Shown: piece by piece, positions 11,501 through 23,262 of the stretch
Position numbering within the stretch: the first letter of the stretch is position 1
How the letters are laid out: each line of letters begins with the position of its first letter
DNA from: Cannabis sativa
Taxonomy: Eukaryota > Streptophyta > Magnoliopsida > Rosales > Cannabaceae
Assembly (NCBI RefSeq): GCF_029168945.1
Contig: NC_083603.1
Span: 32,337,396-32,401,395 of the forward strand
Length of the DNA: 64,000 nt
Direction of reading: 5' to 3'
The notes under the pieces: generated by a model
Database searches by the model: none
What the model saw: only the letters and a program-made list of their open reading frames with translations
Told to the model about the DNA's origin: nothing
Made by a program: the position numbers and the translations under genes

Positions 11501-12830
11501 TTGTATTAGGTTAATTATATTAGTCTAACCTAATTAAAATTGAATTAGCAACATAATTAACTTTTAAAATATATGAAATTTATTTTTCATTTTAATATTT
11601 TAAAGTTAATTTTAGAAAAACACTTAGTTAATGATGTATATTCTAGATAGTTATTTTTAGTAATAATTATTATTTCTAATATTAAATAGGAAAATATTAT
11701 TGATTGTGAAATTAATTATCTCTTAATTAATTTTGGTACAATCTAAGTTTAGTATATTTTCTTAGTATTAAACTAGAATTAATAATTAAGTTTCCTCTAT
11801 ACTTAATTATTTATTTCTTGAATTTAATACATTTAATTAAATTAAAAATTTCAAAATCTAAGTTGGTTTTCATCATGATACTTAAATATTGTTATTTTCA
11901 TGTTATTTAATTAAAGTTGAAAATTATCTTAAGTTTAGAATCTTATTTTATAATAACTTAAAGCTTAATAATTTTCAAAATATATTTTATTTTATTTTAT
12001 TAATCATTTTCCCAAAAAAAAAAATTCGAAATTGTATTTCTTTAATGCAGAAATTTCGAATTTTATTTGAAAAATAGATTAAAGTTGAAAATTAATTTTT
12101 ATTAATTTTGGACCAACTTAAATCAATAATTTTTTCATTTAATGATTAATTAAAATAAATGAACTAAAATATATTATAATTAGAAATTGAATTAATTAGT
12201 TAGAGAAAGTCTAGATAGATATTATCTGTTTTGCTTGAAATAGTTTTCTAGTGTATTTAATTATATAGAAAATTAATATTTAAGTTGATTCTTAATCATG
12301 ATAATTAAATATTTTAAATTTTTCTTAGATATTTAATTAAATAGGAAAATTATATTTTTTTTTGAAAATTAATTTTTATTAATTTTAGGCCAACATAAAA
12401 TTAGAGTAATTTTCCAGGATTTATTTTTATTTTATTTTAAAGCATTTTCCAAAGTAGTATTCTTATACACTTTTTTTTCGAAATGGAATATATATTTATA
12501 GAAAATTAAATTTGAGTTGTAAATTAATTTTGAAACAACTTGAATTGAATAATTTTCTAAATATTTATGGAAATTATTACTAAGATGGAAATAATTCACG
12601 TTATTTTCATATCCATCTAAGTATAATTTATAAAAATTACATTAAAATTTATATTTAGAATATTTTATTCTAAATTGGAAATTTTAATTAAATAAATATA
12701 TATTTAAAATCGAATGATTAAAATAAATATTACAAGAAAATACAACCCTTCATTAAATAATGAGCTTTATTATTATAAGGATATTCGATCTCCATTGTTG
12801 GTTTTACATGGCTATTGTTTTAGTGAGTAA

Positions 12831-13518
12831 TCCTCCCTAATGGAGGAACGTTCATTAGCAAGTTAGCACCGTTTAATCTCGAAAGATAAGTAATCTTGTA
12901 AGTTTTTTATATAGTTTATGATCACCCTAATGGTGGCGACTGTATAAGACTTCTAAGAATATGAAACAATGGTGGAAGCTCATAAGATAGAATAGCCTTG
13001 ACTCTCGCCTAAACGGGACAACACGGATTCACATCTTGATCGAATAAAAGGTTGCTAGAATGTTGATCATTTTAGATGAGCTGACAACTCTATTCAATGA
13101 ATGGTAGCTTTGACTCTCGCCTAAACGGGACACTGATATCAGTTTGTTGAAAACCTTGGAAATTATTTAGGATTGTATGTTTTAGTATTTTCACTTGTTA
13201 TTCCTACTTGCTATGTGCTTCATAATTTCTGAATTGTGTATGAATTTGTATTGAACCATGTTATTTTCTGTTATTAAATTGTAGTTTAATTTCGAATCTT
13301 CATTGTTGGTCTAACTTGGCTTGTTTTTCTAATGAGATAAATCCCTAATGGATTTTCACCATTAGACTAACAGAATAGTATTAGATCTCGAAAGATAAAT
13401 ATTGTATATGCAACATGTAGCTGTTCATCAATTGATGACACCTTAGACTAGTATTTTACAATATCAAACAAGAAGATTGTATAAATAAGATTACTTTGAC
13501 TCTCGCTAATCGGAGCAT
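12831..13518 (+). other. Structured segment at the 3' end of the A leader
   Basis: Three inverted repeats share the loop CTAAT: TCCTCC/GGAGGA (12831-12847), CACC/GGTG (12923-12935) and AAATCC/GGATTT (13339-13355). The motif GACTCTCGCCTAAACGGGAC occurs at 13000 and 13112, and a diverged copy at 13498. The order hairpin, hairpin, motif, motif, hairpin, motif suggests a partial duplication of the block. Copies H, F and G have the equivalent block in the other orientation. The position, just before where gag should start, fits an RNA packaging or translation-control region, which is inference. Confidence 0.6.
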
Positions 13519-14039
13519 CGTTGGATTCTTATTTAAAACGAAATTATCCTAATTCCTCTTAGCTTATTCATTTCGAATTAGCTTAATGACATATCATTGG
13601 ATGAATGGTCTATAAATCATTTAAAGTCTTATTTTCTCTTAAGAAATTAGATGACGCATATGATTATATTCCCAGAATTCTATCCCAAAATGATATAAAT
13701 CCTCAATCTTAGAAATCTCCTACTTGTATAGGCAAATCATAGAGTTAGATTAGTAGTGGTGGTCCAAGAAAGAATTACTAATTATACAGTTACACTTTCA
13801 CAAGTGTTTCATAACCATTTTCTTTCAATGGATTTAAACTGTATGAGTTTAGTATTCTGTGACCAGAATCCACTTGCACTATTCTAAGAACTCTTTGTTG
13901 TAACTAAAAGATACAACCACATTTTATGAATCTATGGCATTTGTATCTTGTTCATAGTGATTTTGACAAGATCATTCTCTGCATTGAGTTAATATGCCTA
14001 TATCCACAAAAAGTATAATCATCTCATTCGTAAATGGAT

Positions 14040-15420
14040 GTACATTCAGGGGTGGATATGAGTTTTCGTTGTATTCTTAAAACGATCACTCTAGATTTTA
14101 CCTTGTGCAAAAGAAATATGAAATGTTTGAAAAATTTCATGAATTTCTAGCAATGGTAAGTGGTTAAAGATCTTGTGAACTGATAGGGGTGGAGAAAAAG
14201 TTAGTAGATATGTAGTTCAAAGATCATTAATTTGATTTTTGAATTATATCCAAACTTACCTCCCCAGAAATTCGAGTTGCATATTGATGATTAGTTACTA
14301 GTCGTTGCGTAAATCCTTCTATGGTAATAAAATTTCAGAATGATGCAATGGCTGTAACTCCTTACTAGATTCATGGATGACCTAATCGAAATCTTAAGAA
14401 AAGCTAGAACTGCTAACCTGGTTTGCATGTTTGTTAGCTATTCTAAGTGATTAGGGGTGGACCATCCCATAGTCATTAGACAAGAAAGTGCTTGTTTAAA
14501 CAAATACTACTTTTCTAAGAAATGACTAAGTCTGAAAATAAAGTAGAAAATAAAGGAGATAATTTTTTCTTGATTCCAAAAGTGTTCTATCATCTTATTT
14601 TACAAGATGATCCCACTGCCTCTATTGTCTTAACACAACTGAAGAGGTCTATACCATTTAGTTTTCTTAGACATAGTTCACGGTATCTTGTTGTAGTGGG
14701 AGAGTTTCTAGGAACTCACCTTCTTATAACTTGGAAGACACTATTGATTAAAATCCATTGTGAGATTAAACAAGTAATGGATTGTCAAGATAAGAAACTA
14801 AGAAGAAAGCCAAGAGAACTATGGTTTGATCCATTCACATGGAGTAACCTAAAGTTTTCTGTTACAAGGACATGAAAGGAAATTTTCGTTAATAAGTCTA
14901 TTCAATGGACTTAACAAAACTTCCTGTTCCTAGTATTATAGGTTAGAGTTTATCTAAACCTATGGCTTGTGGTATACCTGGTAATTACTTACTTTAATGC
15001 AAGCATAAGATGCAGGAGCATTTTCTTTCCAATGGCAATCTATAGAAGCTTCACAACTTCTTAGATATAGATTATATTTATCTAAGGAAAAGTTTCAACT
15101 ATTCCAGAGAAGATAAAGCCATGAAAGAATTTCTTAAATCAACAGTGAGAGGTCTCAGATATGCTTTAGTATGCCTTAGACTAGACACCTGCTGTTGAGT
15201 GGGATTAATGAGTAAGTATCAGATTAATCCAGGAGAAGAACATTGGAAGACAATCAAGTAAATCTTAAGATTAAGAAGAGGAACTATATGTTAGTCAATA
15301 AGGGTGGTTTTGAAACTCTTAGACTACACCACATCAGATTTCGAGACTTACCCGTGTGCTAGAAAGTCTGCTGATGAGATGGTGATTACTTTGGGGGTGG
15401 AGTAGTGATTTTGGAGAAGT
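14040..15420 (+). pseudogene. Decayed copia pol relics in element A
   Basis: No open frame of normal length remains, but relics can be read. Near 14180 a stretch ending TGATAGGGGTGGAG matches the codons of the integrase TDRGGE motif seen intact in G. Near 15180-15260 the frame gives KYQINPGEEHW, matching the RT-end segment of G. Near 15380 a LGGG-like stretch matches the RNase H region. Frames shift repeatedly and long parts are missing. A 117-residue open stretch at 14522-14875 is probably chance within this relic, as it shows no family motif. Confidence 0.6.
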
Positions 15421-15800
15421 GTAAAAACCTATCTGAAATCTCTTAGTCTACCAGAGAGAGACTGAATGTTAAAAGTTGCAGGAAAGGTACTTATTCAGTC
15501 TAAGGAAAGTTCTATAAATTTGTGGCACCGTTCCAACTTGCCTTAACTACTAGGGTTACTTCCTGAATTACCAAAGAGTAGTTGCCAAAAGTATAGAATC
15601 CAGTATCCCAAGAGAGCAGACATATAGAGAGGAATTTCACATTATCAAGGATTTTGTGATTAAGGAAGAGTAATGGTGGAGAAGAGGTTGTGTTTAATTC
15701 AACCTATCAGATCCTGTTACGAGGAGTTTACTACTATTACACTTGATTTGTATATCAAGGTGTTAGTGATTATTTGAAATGTACTTTTTGTTTTATATTA

Positions 15801-15815
15801 GTGCAAGTGGGAGTT
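15801..15815 (+). other. Polypurine tract of element A
   Basis: GTGCAAGTGGGAGTT immediately before the 3' LTR (TGTTGGG at 15816). Its complement flanks the 3' LTRs of F (34626-34640) and G (51734-51748). It primes plus-strand DNA synthesis in LTR elements. Confidence 0.75.
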
Positions 15816-18800
15816 TGTTGGGTTTTATGCCCTAAATAAAACTCATTTCATATAATCAGATTTACTTATTAATAAAGATCAGAAATAACATTTTATGTTG
15901 CATGGTTCACATGATTTATTTCATGATTATATGTATATAATGTATGAATTCTTTTTAAGTCCAGAACATATGAGTTTGTTAAAGATTATAGCCTTGTCAG
16001 CACAGTGGAATATAATCTTAATTATATGTTCAAAAGTTTATTCCCTGATTTGTCAGAACACTGGATTTAGACTGACATGGTATAATCAGCGATAGGTATT
16101 CTTACACCTTGGAAAAGTGTTATGTCCTTTCCAAGACATTGGCAAAGTTTACCAGTATCGGATGTATGGAGTATACATCGAAAGGGACCGATATTGAACT
16201 TTGATTAGATATATTAAAACTTACCGTAATATCTATTCAATTCAATATCACCTGTTGATCCTAGATCAAATGATCTTAATCCTGATATGGTTAGGTTCAA
16301 TCTCAAGAGTGTTATCCGTGTTCTTTGATTTGTTAGTTAAGCCTACTTTTGGGTCAGGCTGATACGTACATTTTGGGAACACGGTAGTGCAATTGAGTGG
16401 GAGCGCTAACATAAATATGGAATCTATAGCTTCTATCTGGCAAATAGAAAGTAAAGGATGATTTCTTTCGAGCTTAACCAAACAAAAATAAATGGTGGAG
16501 ATCTCATTTCACTTAGCTGAAATATCATTTATACAGGGTTAAGTGTTTTAAGGATAAAATACATTGTACGATGTTACGGTAATTTAATCCCTTTACAGTG
16601 TAAATCATCTATATAGAGGATCATTGATCACATTAGGGTTATAACAATGGATAACTAATGACGTGTCTGTTGGAAATTTATTTTACCAGGATCTTAGATC
16701 TACTCACAAGTATGTTGTTTAAACACCCTAAATATGAACTTTCTAAAACGATAAATTAAACACATATAAAGTTAAGAAAACCTTACATTGATGCAGCGGA
16801 ATTAATGTCTCCTTCCACTCAGATCTCTAACGCTTGTATCCTTTCTGTAGCAGAGTATAATCAAGATCTGAGCCCGAATGTCCTTCTTCTTCAAGTTTGA
16901 TCCTTCATAGTCTTCCAATCTATGATTGAGTTACTGCTTGCTGTGTGTGGGCACTTACTCTTTCACTAGGGTCGAAATTGATGAAGGGAAAAGAGAAGAG
17001 AGGGTTTCGGCCAGGTATAGAAAGTGAGGAAGGCTCAGTTTTTCTGAAGAGAGAAATTTCTGTCAGAAAGGCTTGTGAAAACTTATGATTTGACTGAGCC
17101 ATCACTTTCTATTTATAGGCAACTACTAGGTTTAGAAATTATTTGGCATTAAAATAATGAAAATATTAATTTGAAATCCCACATTAAGTGGCCGGCCATT
17201 GTGTTGTACTGGGCCCAACTTAATTTTACAGTTTTATCAAATTTTATCTCTATTTTCTCAAAAACGCCAATTTTCCAATTCTAACCTTTTAAATGCCAAA
17301 ACTAATTATTTAATAACTAAAATACATTATTAAATAATATTGTCATTTAATTTAATTATTAATTAGACATATAAAGTTCATTAATAAATAAATAAACCTA
17401 GAAACTCTTTTCTTTACAATTTCACCCCTGCTTATTGAAAATTCATAAAATTAGACATAGTCTAACTTTAGAATTATAATTGACCAATCACGAATCAATT
17501 AATGAGTCTTACAAGCAGAATGTTCTCAACTAGAATGGGGACCATGGATCTATATGCTGAGCTTCCAATAAGTGAACCAAATTTACCAAGTAAATTCCTA
17601 CTTATTAATTCTTCGTTGAATCCACTCTTAGAACTTAGAATTGCACTCTCAGACTTATATAAAGCATATTGTATGTTCCACGATATCAATATGATATCTC
17701 ATTTAACCATTGTTATAATCTTATTGTGATTTAAAGATCCTCTATATAGATGATCTACATCGAGATGGGATTTCTTAACCGTTCTCACCCCTCAATGTAT
17801 TTTGCCCCTGAAAACACTTAGCTACCTGTAAATGGTGTTTAATGATCTAATGATTAGTCAGTTAAACAAGAGCTCATCCATTTACTTCTAGTTACTAAGC
17901 TCGAAGGGAATCATCACTTGACTTCTATACACCAGTAGAAGCTATAGATTCCATATTTATGTTCAGCACTCCCACTAAATCATACTATCATGTTCCTAAA
18001 ATATACGTATCACCCTGACCCAAAAGTAGGCTTAACTAATAAATCTAAGAACATGAATAGCACTCCTGAGTTGAGCCTAAGCATATCAGGATTTAGATTC
18101 TTTTAATCTTAAGATCAACTACTGATATTGACTTGGAAAGATATGTATAACGGTAAGTTTGTAATATCTTAACTTAGTTGCAATATCGGTCCAAATTCAA
18201 TGTATACTCCATACATTCGAAACTAGTATACTTTACTAATGTCCTGGAAAGAACATAACACTTACTCCAAGTGTAAGTACACATCATCGCTGATTATCAC
18301 ATTAGTGTAAATCCAATAACACTGATGAAACAGGGACCAATTTTTTGATTCATATGATCACAATCACATTCCACTGTGTTGACGATACTGTAATTGTGAA
18401 TAAACATATGATCTGAATTTAACTGATTCTGTGTGTAAATGTAATAAACATATTAAACCATTAGCACGTAAAATTCATGCAAACATCAATCACTTCAAAT
18501 TTCTTATATTGATAACTAATCAGATTGTAAAGAGTTTTATTTAGGGCATAAAACCCAACAGTGTCTATATCGTGGAACATATAGAGCGTTCTATATGACT
18601 AAGAGTGCAATTCCAAGTTCTAAGTGTGGATTCAATGAGGAATTAATAAGTTAGGGAATTTACTTGGTAAATTCGGTTCAACTTATTGGAAGCTCGGTTA
18701 TATAGACCGATGGTCCCCATACTAGTTGAGACCATACTGCTTGTAAGACTCAGTTAATTGATTTTAATTAATCAATTATAATTTTAAAAGTTATAATTCT

Positions 18801-19577
18801 AGGTTTAATTATTAATTGAGAGACTTTGCATGTCTAATTAATAATTATTTTAAATGAAAATATTATTTAATAATCTATTTTAGTTATTAAATAATTAGTT
18901 TTGGCATTTAAATGATTAGAATTGAAAAAGTGGCATTTTTGGAGAAATAGAAATAAAATTGAAGAAACTGCAAAATCCAAGTGAGGCCCATTTCACTCTA
19001 TGGTCGGCCACCTCTTTGCTTGTTTCCCAATTATTATTTTCAATTTTAATTTCCATGTAATTGCTAATCAAAGCCTAGCAATAATAGAAAAGTGGTGGAT
19101 CACACTAAATAAGGCAGTTAATCAATTACACAGTAAAAGAGGAAACTGCTTATTTGGAAAGTTGTGCTCTCCCTTTTTCCTATATAAAGCAACCCTTGTT
19201 ATCTTCTCTTGCATGTCTTTGTATGCTTCATAAGCCACGGAATTAAGAGAGAAAAAGAGAGAAAATTTCGAAATCCTTGTGGGATGAGTAGTGCCCACAC
19301 ACATCAAGTGGTACCTCAATCATAGTATGTAAGACTATGGAAAATCTGCATCAAAGAAGGAGAAAAGAAGATCCAGGTTCAGATCTTGGTGATGCTCTAC
19401 TACAGAAAGGAATCAAGGGCTAGAAATCTGAACGGAAGGAGTCATAATATTCCGCTGCACCCACTGTAAGGTTTTCTAAACTTTATATGTGTTTATTTTC
19501 ATTGTTTTAGAATTCATATTAGGTTGTTAATCCAACATACATGTTAGTAAATATATCCTGGTAAAATAATTCCAAGA
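15816..19577 (+). repeat. 3' LTR of element A (interrupted)
   Basis: It aligns with the 5' LTR across both halves around the nested solo LTR. Near 18790 it lacks roughly 60-70 bp present in the 5' LTR near 8965-9030. It ends TTCCAAGA rather than CCAACA, one substitution from the family end, directly before target duplication TATAG. Confidence 0.92.
16668..18560 (-). repeat. Fam1 solo LTR nested in the 3' LTR of A
   Basis: 1893 bp, from TGTTGGAAATTTATTTTACC to ATAAAACCCAACA, flanked by GTGTC at 16663-16667 and 18561-18565. Joining the flanks restores the uninterrupted LTR sequence seen at 8740. It is very similar to the LTRs of F, so it is a young insertion reduced to a solo LTR. Confidence 0.95.
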
Positions 19578-19602
19578 TATAGGAGGTCTAGCAATTCTAT
19601 CA

Positions 19603-19640
19603 CTACCCCCCCCCCCCCCCCCAAAAAAAAATATTTTAAC
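19603..19640 (-). other. Polypurine tract of chromovirus L with a G17 run
   Basis: The minus strand reads a T-rich stretch and then 17 consecutive G (C-run at 19606-19622) just before the LTR start. Position and composition fit a plus-strand primer tract, although the run is far longer than usual and may have expanded by slippage or be an assembly artefact. Confidence 0.6.
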
Positions 19641-21957
19641 CTTGTCCTCAAGGTTGAAGGTTGGAAATTGCTCGCAGATGACATCAAACTTCTCCCAAGT
19701 AGCTCCAAACAAGGGCAGATCCTTCCAACGAATCAAAACTTCATCTTTTTGGTCTGGAGATGTGGGAAGTTGACAAACATTCAGCAGCTCCTCTGGTTCG
19801 ACAATGAGCTCCAAATTGGCTGTCAAGGTAGGAGGAAGGGTGGTGGATGAGTGAGCCATACCGATAGCAGCGCGGAGTTGTGACACATGGAACACTGAAT
19901 GTATGGCTGCCGAAGAAGGAAGGTCCAATTGATAAGCGACACTACCAATTCGCTTCTGAATCGCGAAAGGACCATAATACCTTGCTGCCAGCTTCTCATT
20001 CTTACGGGTGGCCAACGACTTCTGGCAGTAAGGCCTCAATTTGACAAAGACCTTGTCCCCCACAGCAAATTCAACCTGCCAGCGACTCATTTGCCACATC
20101 CTTCATCTTTTGCTGCGCACACAAGAGGTGCATCTTCAAATCATTGAGAAAAGAGTCTTGCTCTTCCAGCCACTGATCAACAGCCATGACCGCAGTAGAC
20201 CCCGCTGAATAGCGAACCAAAGTTGGGGAGTCACGCCCATACAACACTTTAATGGGCGTACAACTCAAGGAGGAGTGAAAGGTGGTATTGTACCAATATT
20301 CCGCCCAAGCTAACCACTTGGCAAATCCTTTGGGACGATTCTAAGCAAAGCAACGAAGATAAGTCTCAAGGCAACGGTTAACAACCTTTGTTTGCTCATC
20401 AGTTTGAGGGTGATACGAAGTGCTATGGCAGAGCTCCGTGCCTTGGAGTTTGAACAATTCAGACCAAAAATGGTTGAGAAAAATACGATCCCGATCCGAG
20501 ACTATAGTAAGAGGTAGCCCATGTAATTTCACCAAAGTGTTGGTGAAACCTTCAGCCACTGATTTGGCGGTGAATGCATGCTTAAGGCCAATAAAATGGC
20601 TGTAATTGCTAAGTCAGTCCACCGCCACTAAAACCGTATGTACTGCTTCCAATTTGGGTAATCCTTTGATAAAATCCATAGTGAGATCATCACAAACATG
20701 AGCTGGTAGTGACAATGGTTGAAATAGACCCCTAAGAGACATGGACAAATGCTTGTTGCGTTGACAAGTCTCAGAGGAGCGAACAAAGTCAAGCACCTTC
20801 GCTTTCATGCCGATCCAATAAACATCGCTTTTCAAGCATTGATAGGTGCGAAGTTCGCCAGAATGCCCCCCAATCTGAGAGCAGTGATACTCCCTTAAGA
20901 AATGGGGAATCAAGGACGATGCGGAAGACAACACCAGCCATCCTTTATACAACAACCGCTCATGATGCAACGTGAAACCTGTAACGGATTTTGCTTGCTC
21001 TAAATCACTCTTAATTCTAGATAGGAAGACATCCGTATCAATCTCCCGCGACAAACATCCCAATCAAGCCAAGCCGTAGAATTCAACAAAGAACATTTAG
21101 CAAGAGGGAAGAGTGATAATGCATCTGCTGCCCGATTAGTGTGCCCTGCCCGATACTGAATTTCGAAATCATAGCCCAATAACTTCACCAGCCAATTTTG
21201 ATGTTCCGGGGTGACTAATCATTGCTCCAGCAAAAATTAAAGGCTTTGTCGGTCTGTCCAGACAACAAAACACCGGCCAAGGAGGTAGGGCCACCATTTG
21301 AGAACAGCAAGAAACATGGCCATGAGTTCTTTGTCATAAATGGACTATAGGCGGGCCCGAGGCTTAAGAACTTGGCTGAAATATGCTATCAGTTGACCTT
21401 CTTGCATCAACACCGCCCCTAATCCATACCCTGAAGTATCGGTCTCCACCACAAACGGTTTGGTGAAGTCCGGAAGAGCCAAAATTGGGAATGTGGTCAT
21501 GGCTGTGCACCACGTTTCAAAGGCTGCGGTAGCTTTGTCTGTCCACCCAAATTGGTCTTTTTTGAGCTGATCGGTTAACGGCCTTGCTATAGTCCCATAA
21601 TCCTTAACAAACTTCTGGTAGTAACCCGTGAGGTCTAGGAAACCCCGCAACTCCTTGATTGTTTTAGGCAGCGGCCACTCAAGCATGGCCTTGATTTTAG
21701 AAGGATCCACAGCAACACCTTGGCCCGAGATAATGTGTTTGAGATACTCCACTTGTCGCTGCCCAAAGCAACATTTTTTAAGTTAGCAAAAAATTGATGT
21801 TGGGTCAGCGTTTGTAACACCATTTCAAGGTCCTTGAGATGTGTTTGTTCGTCGGGACTGTAGACGAGGATATCATCAAAAAACACAACCACTCATTTTC
21901 GAAGGTGAGGTTTGAAAATTTCATTCATCTGAGATTGAAAAGTGGCTGGAGCATTAG
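19630..21957 (-). pseudogene. Chromovirus pol fragment (RT, RNase H, integrase, chromodomain)
   Basis: In minus-strand order: the end of RT with TNAPATFQ (about 21945), FFDDILVYSP (about 21870), RNase H ([14 protein letters not shown], about 21440), connection motif (YRAGHTNRAADALS, about 21140), integrase zinc finger HHCC (20960-20760), catalytic core (LTMDFIKGLP, 20680; [13 protein letters not shown], 20490; [10 protein letters not shown], 20410), GPY/F-type module (RYYGPFAIQKRIGSVAYQLD, 19975) and a C-terminal chromodomain (LIRWKDLP...ATWE, 19750-19650). Such a chromodomain marks the chromovirus branch of Ty3/gypsy and is thought to guide insertion into heterochromatin. Stops occur near 21893, 21345, 21230 and 21060, and there is a frameshift near 21775, so it is inactive. 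The last codons run into the polypurine tract. Confidence 0.92.
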
Positions 21958-22485
21958 TTAATCAATCTACAACATAGTTTACTTGCACCTTGGATAAGTG
22001 TTATGTCCTTTCTAGGGCATTGGTTAAAGTAAAGCTTGGGTTGGATGCATGGAGTATGCATCGGAAGGGACCGATATTAAACTTGGATTAGATATAATAA
22101 ATTTACCGTAATATCTATTCAATTCAATATCACCTAGTTGATCCTAGATCAAATGATCTTAATCTTGGCATGATTAGGTTCGATCTCAAGAGTATTATTC
22201 ATGTTCTTTGATTTGTTAGTTAAGCTTACTTTTTGGTCAGGGTGATACGTACATTTTGGGAACATGATAGTGCAATTGAGTGGGAGCGCTAATCATAGAT
22301 ATGGAATCTATAGCTTCTATTTAGACATAGAAGTGAAATGATGATTTCCTTCGAGCTTGGCTAAATAGAGATAAATGGTTGAGTACTCATTTCAGTGATT
22401 ATGTTAGTTCACTGAAATATCATTTATAGGTGGCTAAGTGTTTTAAGGATAAAATACACTGAAGGGTGTAACGGTAAATTAATCC
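21958..22485 (+). repeat. Fam1 LTR fragment, truncated at both ends
   Basis: It matches the internal part of Fam1 LTRs in plus orientation (best like H and G: CTTGCACCTTGGATAAGTGT, then GGAAGGGACCGATATT). It lacks about 250 bp at its start and over 1 kb at its end. Left, it abuts the RT of chromovirus L; right, it abuts the 3' LTR of Tat element M, which may have inserted into it. Confidence 0.75.
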
Positions 22486-23247
22486 TGTTGACCGAGGTTT
22501 TCAGCAACCAATTAAGTAATATATATGAAAAACTATAGGAAGTTTAATGCATGAGATTTTTACGTGGTTGAGGCATTAAAGAGCCTTAGTCCACGAGTCT
22601 TTGTTATTAATTAGAGTATTTATTACAGAGAATGTTCTTGGTGAATTTCTCTCCTATTTTCTCTCTTTGATTCCTTTTTCACCCAGAATCCTCCACCCCC
22701 GTCTATGTGTGTTTGTGGGGTATTTATAGTGTTTTTCTGCGGTGATCCCTAGGAATGAATCACTTGTCTTTCTATGCAGGCTTAATAGGGGCACATATTC
22801 CAAGCAGATACAAAATAGGAAATACATGACCTATACCGTAGGTATCTTAGGGGTTAGGTGGATATAATATTTTATCCCCTTTGAATTGATATGATTCCTC
22901 ATAAAGTAGCCATCACTAGCCTTCTTAATCATAGCGTAATAACTGAAAAAATGGGGGGTTACACCATCCGTCATATCGTTTATGGTGGTTTCAATACGTC
23001 TTCCCCCATGCAGCATTAAATGTGAGGTGATTGTTCAATAGAGTTCAGTACCTCCCGGAATCGCCTTAGTATGTCCTTGGCCTCCGGGAGCGTAAAGATC
23101 CTTCTCATGTCTCCTCCGAGAGACACCTTCACAGAGGCACTCCTCTATTGTCTAAGACTTAGTTGATTACTTTAAAAGTTGGTCCTCTCAGCTCCACGTG
23201 TCATCCTTATCCAGGCCCACGTATTTTGGGCAAAATCAAGGGCAACA
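22486..23247 (-). repeat. 3' LTR of Tat element M
   Basis: 762 bp. On the minus strand it starts TGTTGCCCTTGATTTTGCCC after a purine tract and ends CTCGGTCAACA. A CTATAAATA box lies on the minus strand near 22722-22732. The end region holds the CTCGTGGACTAAGG...CCACGTAAAAATCTC block typical of Tat LTR ends, also seen at 63150-63190. Confidence 0.82.
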
Positions 23248-23262
23248 TTTACCCCCCAAGCC
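23248..23262 (-). other. Polypurine tract of Tat element M
   Basis: The minus strand reads GGCTTGGGGGGTAAA directly before the LTR start TGTTGCCC. Near-identical tracts precede the LTR starts at 49460 and 62296. Confidence 0.7.

Larger units (their letters stand above)
7897..19577 (+). mobile_element. Fam1 copia element A, full-length, non-autonomous
   Basis: Complete element with 5' LTR (7897-9808), primer site (9811-9830), about 6 kb of internal DNA, purine tract (15801-15815) and 3' LTR (15816-19577, itself interrupted). Flanking 5-bp repeats TATAG lie at 7892-7896 and 19578-19582. The internal region has no intact gag or pol. It holds a leader of nearly 4 kb and then badly decayed pol relics. 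It would need proteins from a helper such as a G-like copy. Confidence 0.93.
7546..21957 (-). mobile_element. Ty3/gypsy chromovirus L (3' LTR, PPT, partial pol)
   Basis: On the minus strand this is a pol fragment ending in a chromodomain, then a G-rich polypurine tract, then a short LTR. The LTR edges form an inverted repeat (TGATA at 7546, TATCA at 19602). Element A sits inside this LTR. The base pairs left of the LTR (CATTT, 7541-7545) are the presumed target duplication in copia K; the partner is lost because the 5' part of the element is cut off at 21957, in the middle of reverse transcriptase, by a Fam1 LTR fragment. Confidence 0.85.

Noticed and set aside
14522..14875. A 117-residue frame in the middle of element A, considered as a novel accessory gene.
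   Set aside because: It sits within decayed pol sequence, shows no motif, and has no counterpart in copy F. Kept only as a relic.
17502..17729. A 75-residue plus-strand reading frame (MSLTSRMFST...) that recurs at 33566, 41812 (shorter) and 47647.
   Set aside because: It lies antisense within Fam1 LTRs and recurs only because those LTRs are near-identical; no start context, codon bias or family similarity supports a gene.
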